Source of the DNA: a bacterium
GTDB taxonomy: Bacteria > Actinomycetota > Acidimicrobiia > Spongiisociales > ZC4RG35
Assembly: GCA_028823995.1 (NCBI GenBank)
Contig: JAPPFD010000007.1
Coordinates: 26,278-90,277 of the forward strand
Length of the DNA stretch: 64,000 bases
Direction: 5' to 3'
The number at the start of each line of letters is the position of its first letter. Position 1 is the first letter of the stretch. The notes beneath the pieces were generated by a model. That model searched no databases. It was given only the letters and a program-made list of their open reading frames with translations, and had not been told where the DNA came from. Position numbers and translations under genes: made by a program. This document shows positions 44,408-53,231 of the stretch, piece by piece.

Positions 44408-45205
44408 TCAACTCCGGTCGGGGCCGATCGGCAGGCAGACCATCCGACCGGATTCGGGGTTGGTGAAGATCTTCGCCGACACTCCGAAAACCGTCCGCAT
44501 CAGTTCGACGGTGAGCACTGCCGAGGGCGCACCGTCCGCCACGATCCGGCCGCTGTCCACCACGACGACACGGTCCGCATAGTTGGCGGCATGCAAGAGG
44601 TCGTGGAGCACCAGGACGACCGTCATGTCGCCGCTCGCGCATAGGGACGCCACGAGGTCCAGGACCTCGAACTGGTGCCGGACATCGAGAAAGGTGGTCG
44701 GCTCGTCGAGGAGTAGGGTGTTGGCGCCTTGAGCAAGCGCCAGCGCGATCCAGGCGCGCTGGCGTTCTCCCCCGGAGAGTTCGTCCAGGGGGCGTTCCGC
44801 GAAACCGCTCAAACCCGTGAGCGTGAGCGCGGACTCCACGGCGAGTTTGCCTTCGGCGCCGTGTCGCCCGAACAGCCCGGTATGGGGAAAGCGGCCCAAC
44901 TCGACGAGTTCGCGGACCGTCAGTCCCGGTGGGCTGGATGGAGACTGGGGAAGGACGGATACCAGGCGGGCGATGTCGCGAGATCCAAAGTTCCGTATGT
45001 CCCGCCCATCGAGGAACACGACGCCGCTCCGGGCCGCAAGCAAGCGGGACATCGCCCGTATGACCGTGGATTTCCCCGACCCGTTCGGCCCGACGATGGC
45101 GGTGATCGTGCCCTGCTCCAACCTCAGGTCGAGGCCTTCGAGCACCATCCGCCGCCCATAGCCGGCGCTGACCTGTTCCAGCCTGATCGGTTCGACGTCG
45201 TTCAT
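44408..45205 (-). CDS. ABC transporter ATP-binding protein (FecE/FepC type)
   Basis: 265 residues. Walker A GPNGSGKST, Q loop 'VLPQSPSSPPGLTV', signature LSGGERQRA, Walker B 'LLLDEPTTFLD' and H-loop 'LVLHDLLHA'. The group imports iron-siderophores, haem or B12 with FecCD-type permeases. Last gene of the importer operon; ATGA overlap with the permease at 45202. Confidence 0.93.
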   Translation of the reverse strand: MNDVEPIRLEQVSAGYGRRMVLEGLDLRLEQGTITAIVGPNGSGKSTVIRAMSRLLAARSGVVFLDGRDIRNFGSRDIARLVSVLPQSPSSPPGLTVRELVELGRFPHTGLFGRHGAEGKLAVESALTLTGLSGFAERPLDELSGGERQRAWIALALAQGANTLLLDEPTTFLDVRHQFEVLDLVASLCASGDMTVVLVLHDLLHAANYADRVVVVDSGRIVADGAPSAVLTVELMRTVFGVSAKIFTNPESGRMVCLPIGPDRS

Positions 45206-46227
45206 CTGGTGCTCCGCCGAATCAGAAAGATGAGCAGTGGCGCCCCGAGGATGGCCATCACGGCCCCGACGGGAAGGCCCACACGGTACGCCGAGGAGGG
45301 GATCGGCGGCTTGATGGAGAACGATTGGGCGACGAGGTCGGCCGCCAGCAGCAGCAGGCAGCCGATCATGGCGGCCAGGGGAAGGACACGGCGGGCGTCA
45401 GCACCGGCGACCGCTCGCGCCGCGTTCGGGGCCATCAGGCCGACGAATGGTATGGCGCCCGAGACAGTCACAGCCCCGGCAGCCAGGACCCCGGCCAGCC
45501 CGAACAGCGCCACCCGAGCAGGCTGCAAGGGGAGGCCGAGAGCGCGGCCGGACTCGTCGTCGATCTGGAGGACGTTGGCGGCCCGGGCAGCCAGCAATCC
45601 GGCGGGGATGGCGACGGCAGCCCACGGTAGCGCCAGCCAGACGTCATCCCAGACGCGGCCATGCAGCGACCCGATGAGCCAGGAGAGGATGTTGCCCAGG
45701 GCGTAATTGGAGCGCAGCATGACAATCGCAGTCAGCGATCCAAGGATGGCGTTGACGATTACCGCGGTGAGGATCAGTCGCAAGGGATCGATGCCTCCGC
45801 GCTTCGAACTCACCAAGAGCACCAGTATCCCCCCGGCCAGGGCGCCCACGAGCACCACGAACGGGAGCAGGCGGCCGGGTTGAGGCAGTCCCCACACGCC
45901 TCCCAGGAAGAGGACCGCGGCGAGAATGCCTCCCGTGGAGACGCCGGTGAGACCGGGCTCGGCGAGGCGATTGCGCATGACGACCTGCAGCAACGCCCCC
46001 GAGAGGCCCAGCATGCAACCCACCAGGAGCCCGAGGATCGCGCGAGGCATCCGCAGGTCCCAGACGATTGTCCGGTCCGTGGGGTCCGCGAGTCCATCCA
46101 CCAGGGCCCCGATGACACGATCCGGTGGGATCCAGACGGTGCCCAGTCCGAGGTGGAGGATGAAGAGGACGACAGCCGCCATGCCTGCCACCACCACGAG
46201 GGCCACAAACGAACGCGCCGATGTCAC
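45202..46227 (-). CDS. FecCD-family metal-chelate ABC permease (second)
   Basis: 341 residues from GTG 46227 (GTGA overlap with the first permease); readings to 46665 are out of place. About nine transmembrane helices; family wording 'LRMPRAILGLLVGCMLGLSGALLQVVMRNRLAEPGLTGVSTGG', 'GLMAPNAARAVAGADARRVLPLAAM'. Pairs with 46224-47264 as the heterodimeric channel for a siderophore or metal chelate. Confidence 0.92.
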   Translation of the reverse strand: MTSARSFVALVVVAGMAAVVLFILHLGLGTVWIPPDRVIGALVDGLADPTDRTIVWDLRMPRAILGLLVGCMLGLSGALLQVVMRNRLAEPGLTGVSTGGILAAVLFLGGVWGLPQPGRLLPFVVLVGALAGGILVLLVSSKRGGIDPLRLILTAVIVNAILGSLTAIVMLRSNYALGNILSWLIGSLHGRVWDDVWLALPWAAVAIPAGLLAARAANVLQIDDESGRALGLPLQPARVALFGLAGVLAAGAVTVSGAIPFVGLMAPNAARAVAGADARRVLPLAAMIGCLLLLAADLVAQSFSIKPPIPSSAYRVGLPVGAVMAILGAPLLIFLIRRSTR

Positions 46228-47264
46228 GAGCGGTTCAGTCCCAGATTCTTGCGGCGGAGAAGCACGAGGATCATCGGGGCGGCCAGGAGGGTCGTGCACA
46301 GCCCCACGGGAATCTCGCCCGGATAGATGACGACCTTGGCAAGTACGTCGGACGCCAGCAACAGGAGGGCTCCGATCACTGTGGCCACCGGAAAGAGGAG
46401 CCTCGCATCCGGCCGGATGACTATCAGCCGAGCGATGTGCGGCGTCAGGAGCCCGACCCAGGCGATGGGCCCGGCGACCGCCACGATGCTCCCGACGAGC
46501 AGCGCGGCCAGCGCGACGAAGACGCCGCGCATGCGCCTTGCCGGCATCCCCAGCGACGAGGTGACATCCTCGTCCAACTGGAGCACGTTGGCGCCTCGAG
46601 CGAGGATGAAAGCTGCGGGAACCCCCACCAGCACCCACGGCCACACCAGCTGGACATGGTCCCATGTCCTACCCGAGAGGTTGCCGACCGTGAAGAGGAA
46701 GAAGATCCGCACCGCACCGGACGAGGCGGCGAGGCCGATCACGGCCAGGATGATCCCATTGAGGAGCGCCGCAACCGCCACGCCGGTCAGCGCCGCCTCC
46801 ACGGGTGTACGCGCCCCCCGCGACGCCACCAGGACGATCAGGCCCCCGCCCAGCCCCCCGGCAAGAGCCACGACGGGGTGAAGGGCGAACAGGACGGGTG
46901 CGTTCAGCAGCAGGATGATTGCCATCGCCAGGGATGCTCCGGCGGAGACGCCGAGCAGCCCCGGCGAGGCCAGCGGGTTCCTGAGAACGACCTGAAGGAT
47001 GGCCCCCGACAGCCCCAGCGCCGCGCCGGAGAGAAGCGCCAGGATCAGCCGCGGCAACCCCAGCTCCCGGACCACGAGCCGTTCGATCCGGTCGCCGGAT
47101 TCGCCCAACAGGATGCCGGGCAGTTGCCCGGGCGCCACCCTCGGCTCAACCGTGCTCAGGTGGATTATGGCGAGGGCGGCGAGCGCCACCAGTATCGCTC
47201 CGGCGACTATCACCAGGAACCAGGTCCGGCCCGGTGTCGCCGCCTCGCCGGGGTGTGTGCTCAA
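46224..47264 (-). CDS. FecCD-family metal-chelate ABC permease (first)
   Basis: 346 residues from TTG 47264 (TTGA overlap with the binding-protein gene). Nine to ten helices; 'LGLPRLILALLSGAALGLSGAILQVVLRNPLASPGLLGVSAGASL' and 'VGLLTPHIARLIVIRPDARLLFPVATV' are FecCD signatures. Works with the second permease and ATPase. Confidence 0.92.
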   Translation of the reverse strand: MSTHPGEAATPGRTWFLVIVAGAILVALAALAIIHLSTVEPRVAPGQLPGILLGESGDRIERLVVRELGLPRLILALLSGAALGLSGAILQVVLRNPLASPGLLGVSAGASLAMAIILLLNAPVLFALHPVVALAGGLGGGLIVLVASRGARTPVEAALTGVAVAALLNGIILAVIGLAASSGAVRIFFLFTVGNLSGRTWDHVQLVWPWVLVGVPAAFILARGANVLQLDEDVTSSLGMPARRMRGVFVALAALLVGSIVAVAGPIAWVGLLTPHIARLIVIRPDARLLFPVATVIGALLLLASDVLAKVVIYPGEIPVGLCTTLLAAPMILVLLRRKNLGLNRS

Positions 47265-48571
47265 GGCAGAGGCGCCGGGAATACCTCCGGATAGATCTTC
47301 GGCATCGCCTCGTCAAGCACGAAGTTCGTGCCGTTAATGCCTCGGGATGTGCCCCAAATGAAGAAGTCCACCTCGTGCACCTCTCCGTTCTGCACCGCCA
47401 CGAGCTCCCTCCAGATCACATGGTCAACGAGCTGCTCGGAGACCGGCTCGGGGGGCGTTGGCCCGAATCCGTACGTCTGGACGAAGATGACGTCCGGATC
47501 GATACCCAGCAACTGCTCCACGGAAAAGCTCGGGAACGGCTGGTGGACATCACATCCGGAGAACTCCTCGGGGTACACAGCGGCGCGAGCCAGTGCATCA
47601 ACGGCCGGCGTGCACACGGTGTCGGCCCCGATATTGACATCGGACCCGTACACCACCATGACGGACCTCTTTGCGGTGACTCCCGCGACATATTCCTCAA
47701 GCCGGTGTACGAAATCTTCCACTGCGTGCTCGGCTTCGTGTTCCATTCCGAGAAGGATTCCGATCTCCTCGACATGGGCGAGCATCCCGTCGACGCCGAT
47801 CGGGTTGACGATGAACAGCGGTGCGATGCTCTCGAGGCCGGCGCGCAGGCCGTCGTGGACCCCGCCGAGCCCGATGACAATGTCGGGGTTCGCTACTGCG
47901 ATGTCTTCCAGGCTCGGCTCGAAGAACGAGCCGCTAACGGGTCCGATTTCGGTCTCGTCCGGTCCCCAGTAGGCGGGATCCCGGTGGAGCAGGTCATTGG
48001 CAGCCACCGGCTTGACGCCGAGCACGAACATCGTGTCGACGCAGAGCCCAGTGAGGCAGACAACCCGGACCGCCGGGTGCTCCAGCATTACCAACTCACC
48101 GGTAGCGTCCTCGACAGCAAGGGGCTCGTCCTCGTGATCGTGATCGGCGTGATCATCGTCGTCCTCATCCTCATGGTCGTGATCGGCGTGATCATCGTCG
48201 TCCTCATCCTCGTGATCGTGATCGGCGTGATCATCGTCGTCCATATCCTCATGGTCGTGATCGGCGTGATCATCGTCGTCCTCATCCTCGTGATCGTGAT
48301 CGGCGTGATCATCGTCGTCCATATCCTCATGGTCGTGATCGGCGTGATCATCGTCGTCCTCATCCTCGTGATCGTGGTCGGCGTGATCATCGTCGTCCTC
48401 ATCCTCGTGATCGGCGGTTGTCGGGGGGGCGGAGGTGGTCGTCGCCTCGGCCGCTGCAGTGGTGGCCACCGCGGCGTCGGTCGCCTCATCGCTCGCTTCC
48501 TCTCCGCCGCAAGCCGCGGCCATCACCAGCGCCAGGGCCGCCACCAGGGTCAGTGCCAGTCGTCTAGGCAT
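47261..48571 (-). CDS. Metal-chelate ABC solute-binding lipoprotein with His/Asp repeats
   Basis: 436 residues from ATG 48571 (AGGA upstream). Lipobox ends at Cys21 (AAAC). Residues 54-144 are seven tandem copies of a 13-residue unit (DHEDEDDDDHADH; two copies with Met in place of Glu), giving dozens of His/Asp side chains. The rest is a two-lobe FecB/BtuF-type binding domain ('AVRVVCLTGLCVDTMFVLGVKPVAAND', 'LGIDPDVIFVQTYGF'). Binds a siderophore, haem or metallophore; the repeats probably store or sense Zn2+, Fe or Mn at the membrane. Such repeats are unusual in this family. First gene of the operon after the Fur/Zur box. Confidence 0.9.
   Translation of the reverse strand: MPRRLALTLVAALALVMAAACGGEEASDEATDAAVATTAAAEATTTSAPPTTADHEDEDDDDHADHDHEDEDDDDHADHDHEDMDDDDHADHDHEDEDDDDHADHDHEDMDDDDHADHDHEDEDDDDHADHDHEDEDDDDHADHDHEDEPLAVEDATGELVMLEHPAVRVVCLTGLCVDTMFVLGVKPVAANDLLHRDPAYWGPDETEIGPVSGSFFEPSLEDIAVANPDIVIGLGGVHDGLRAGLESIAPLFIVNPIGVDGMLAHVEEIGILLGMEHEAEHAVEDFVHRLEEYVAGVTAKRSVMVVYGSDVNIGADTVCTPAVDALARAAVYPEEFSGCDVHQPFPSFSVEQLLGIDPDVIFVQTYGFGPTPPEPVSEQLVDHVIWRELVAVQNGEVHEVDFFIWGTSRGINGTNFVLDEAMPKIYPEVFPAPLP
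48140..48412 (-). repeat. Seven tandem 39-bp repeats encoding a His/Asp metal-binding tract
   Basis: Exactly 7 x 39 bp within the solute-binding protein gene. Unit on the plus strand reads ATGGTCGTGATCGGCGTGAT followed by CATCGTCGTCCTCATCCTC, with alternating ATGGTC/GTGATC forms. It is coding, not CRISPR. Copy number is likely variable by slippage. Confidence 0.93.
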
Positions 48572-48617
48572 CTTCTAAGTCCTCCATTCGATGGATCATG
48601 ATTGCTAGTCCCAGAAA

Positions 48618-48638
48618 TGATAATGATTATCATTATCA
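48618..48638. promoter_or_regulatory. Fur/Zur-type operator, copy 1
   Basis: Perfect 9-3-9 inverted repeat: arms TGATAATGA and TCATTATCA separated by TTA. The inner 19 bases differ at one position from the classical Fur box. It lies 47 bases before the binding-protein start and 81 before the half-transporter start, so one operator can control both divergent operons. Fur and Zur boxes overlap in sequence, so the metal is undetermined. Confidence 0.8.
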
Positions 48639-48670
48639 GTCATACGGTATCCTAACCACATTGACCTTGA

Positions 48671-48692
48671 CCGTGCCGAGCTTCCGGCACGG
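48671..48692 (+). promoter_or_regulatory. Hairpin in leader of ABC half-transporter operon
   Basis: Arms CCGTGCCG (48671-48678) and CGGCACGG (48685-48692) with a 6-base loop, 27 bases before the start codon and downstream of the operator. It could influence translation or act as attenuator; no evidence for either. Confidence 0.35.
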
Positions 48693-48718
48693 AGGCGCGG
48701 AATCCAGGGGGGCCACAC

Positions 48719-50451
48719 ATGATGATCCACCGGCGCATCGTGGCGCTGACTGTTGGCGTGCGTCGGCTCCTGGGCCTCTCGGTTGCGCTTGGCCTTGCCA
48801 TCTCCGCCACCTGGGTCGCCCAGGGGGTGTTCATCGCGCTCGTCGTGCGGCGCATCCTCGATGGCGGTGGCTGGACTGCGATCGCCGGCTTCGTGGCCGC
48901 CGTCGCCGGCCTCACTTTGCTTCGCGCGGCGCTGCTCCTAGCCCGCGAAGTCCTGGCCAAGAAGGTCGCCGCGGTCGTCAAGACCAAGCTGCGCCGCCGG
49001 TTGTTCGCTCAGTTGCTCCTGCTCGGACCCGGTTACCTGGAGCACACTGAAACGGGCAGGGTGCAGTCGACCCTGGTCGATGGGGTCGAGGCGCTCGAGT
49101 CGTATGTTGGCTACTACCTGCCCCAGGCCGTGGTGTCGGTGGTCGTTCCCATCGGCATCGTCGGCGGCATCGTGTCGCTCGATCCGCTCATCGGCATTGT
49201 CGTCCTGGCCTGTGCGCTGGCGGTGCCGCTCATCCCCCGGATCTGGGACCGCATCCTGGGAGAATACGGCCAGCGGCACTGGGCCGCGTATTCGTCGCTG
49301 GACGCCCAGTTTGTCGACTCCATGCAGGGCATGGTCACTCTGAAAGCGCTCAATGCGAGCGAACGGCGAGGGGTGGAACTCCGCAGCGCGAGCCATGCTC
49401 TCTACCGCGCCACCATGGCACAACTCTCGATCTCGATGATCCGCAACGGACTGGTCGGGTTCGCGATGAGCGCCGGCGTGGCCCTGGCGGTCGGTATCGG
49501 AAGCTTCCAGGTGGCTGCCGGTGAGTTGGGCATCGCCGCGCTGCTCATCATCCTTTTCCTCTCCGCCGAGTGCTTTCGGCCTCTTGTCGAATTGGATGTC
49601 TACTGGCATGCCGGCTACATGGGAATCTCGGCTTCGACCGGCATTTTCGAGTTGCTCGACGCCCAACCGGGGGTCAATGACGCGGCAGCCGAGCCGGCCG
49701 ACGTCGCCGCATCGCTCGGCGGACCGATCGCCCTCCGCAATGTCACCTTCCGTTACTCGAATGAGGCGCGCCCGGCGCTGGCGGATGTGTCCCTGGAGAT
49801 TGGGGAGGGCGAGACCGTGGCCATCGTTGGGCCCTCCGGCGCCGGCAAGACCACCATCGCATCGCTCCTTCTCCGGTTCTTCGATCCGCAGGAGGGCGGG
49901 CTGACATTCGGCGAATTCGGCTTCCGCGACGTTCCCCTGGACGACCTGCGGCGTCACATCGGCTACGTCTCCCAGGACACGTACCTGTTCTATGGGACCA
50001 TCGAGGACAATCTCCGGATCGGTCGGCCGGAAGCCACGCCCGAAGAGATCAGGGACGCTGCCGAGAAGGCGAACATCCACGCCTTCATCCGGTCGCTTCC
50101 CGATGGCTACGGAACCATCGTCGGCGAGCGCGGCGCCAAGCTCTCGGGCGGCGAACGCCAGCGCATCGCCATCGCCCGCGCCCTCCTGAAGGATGCGCCG
50201 GTGCTCATTCTCGATGAGGCCACCTCGAACCTCGACAGCGCCAACGAGGCGGCGATCCGCCAGGCGCTCAGCCTCCTCACCCGGGGGCGGACCACCATCG
50301 TCATCGCCCATCGCCTCTCATCGGTCGTCCACGCCGACCGCATCGTGGTCCTCGACAACGGCCGGGTGGCGGAATCGGGCCGGCATGAGGATCTGGTGTC
50401 GCGCGATGGCCACTACTCGCAGTTGGTCCGCGCCCAGCGGGAGGGCGCCGC

Positions 50452-50455
<4 letters not shown>
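48719..50455 (+). CDS. ABC half-transporter (fused permease-ATPase), first of pair
   Basis: 578 residues. Six-helix exporter-type membrane domain (1-330), then an ATPase with Walker A G371-PSGAGKT, LSGGERQ, Walker B 'VLILDEATSNLD', and switch His in 'VIAHRLSS'. The operator upstream and the pairing with a second half-transporter resemble siderophore importers of exporter fold (IrtAB, YbtPQ). A CydDC-like or other exporter remains possible. Start at ATG 48719 or 48722. Confidence 0.88.
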
Positions 50456-52263
<1,808 letters not shown>

Positions 52264-52627
52264 GCACTGGGCGAGTCCGATAGGGCGTAGGGCGGGTCGC
52301 CAACGGCAGGCGGAGGCAAGGTCAAAGCCGTTCACCGCGAAGCCGAAAGTGGATTCTCTGTGCATTGCAAGGCGAATGTTCGCTGCACCCCTCCCCTTGC
52401 CGTGTGACAGCCTGGTTCCGAGAATGTGTTCAAAGGACACCCCGTTGCCAACCCCATATCCCGTTTGGTTAGACGGCGGCGGCAGTTGACTACCACCCCC
52501 GACTGCCACTAGGACAACTAGGAGGGACTTCGGGGAGGACGCCACAATTGAGATGAAACTGAACGGTTGTCAAAACTGAAACACTGCCTGCCCCCGATAT
52601 CGCGCGGGAGACCCTACACTGGCCTTC
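52264..52627. other. Intergenic region between ABC pair and toxin-antitoxin-like genes
   Basis: 364 bases. Short frames exist but look non-coding. The right end has a TACACT hexamer 8 bases before the small gene at 52628, compatible with a near-leaderless promoter; no clean -35. Confidence 0.35.
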
Positions 52628-52810
52628 ATGTCAACACGGGATAACCTCGTCAGGGTTGACGACGAAGATTGCGACCTGGCAGCACTGGATGCTCGCATGG
52701 GGGTCATAGATGACCCCACTGGCGACTATGAAGCAGGTCGTACCATCTTCCACCCCACCACCGACGACTTCCTGGAGTTCCTAGCTTCGCAACCCTACGA
52801 ATCGGATTAA
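52628..52810 (+). CDS. Small acidic protein, putative antitoxin
   Basis: 60 residues, strongly acidic (MSTRDNLVRVDDEDCDLAALDAR...). Immediately upstream of a RelE/ParE-like gene, as antitoxins are. No DNA-binding ribbon is evident. The pairing, size and acidity support antitoxin; no family match is visible. Confidence 0.5.
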   Translation: MSTRDNLVRVDDEDCDLAALDARMGVIDDPTGDYEAGRTIFHPTTDDFLEFLASQPYESD

Positions 52811-52833
52811 CCGTTCCACCGGGGGGAGGGGCC

Positions 52834-53136
52834 GTGCCAACATACCAGCAGACCGAGACCTTCATACGGGACTTCAGGAGACTTTCGAGAGAGGAACGAG
52901 AGGCGTTCCTCAAGGCATTGGCACGATTCGTTTTCGACATTGCAAGCATGGAGGCAGGGGAGAAGGACACATTCCGCCCGGGACTCCGGGTTAAAGGGGT
53001 GCACGGGCGGCGGAACCTATTTGAAATGAGCTGGGCGCACGATGGCCGAGCCACCTTCATGTGGGGAAACCCGGTATATGAAGGCAAGCGGCATGTCATC
53101 TGGATCCGATGCGGCGACCACAACATTCTGCCTTAA
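52834..53136 (+). CDS. RelE/ParE-like toxin candidate
   Basis: 100 residues from GTG 52834, behind GGGGGGAGGG. Sequence 'TETFIRDFRRLSREEREAFLKALARF', 'GLRVKGVHGRRNLFEMSW', 'ATFMWGNPV...KRHVIWIRCGDHNIL' follows the helix-helix-beta-sheet plan of RelE/ParE toxins, ending with a basic/His region. If so it would cleave mRNA or poison gyrase; conserved catalytic residues cannot be fixed. It is 23 bases from the upstream gene. Confidence 0.6.
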   Translation: MPTYQQTETFIRDFRRLSREEREAFLKALARFVFDIASMEAGEKDTFRPGLRVKGVHGRRNLFEMSWAHDGRATFMWGNPVYEGKRHVIWIRCGDHNILP

Positions 53137-53231
53137 CTCCACGACCCTCCTTGGCTAACCCAATAATCCTCAGGAACCAGCTATAGCCGGCAGGGGGACG
53201 ACACGCTGCGGGATATCCCTATAGTCCGATA

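Noticed and set aside
48140..48412. Periodic 39-bp repeats considered as CRISPR
   Set aside because: Repeats are directly abutting without spacers, and are in frame within a lipoprotein gene.
47234..48601. Plus-strand frame opposite the His/Asp repeat with VIVIGVIIVVLI repeats
   Set aside because: It is the complement of the tandem His/Asp repeat in the binding-protein gene; it has no credible start context or family motif.
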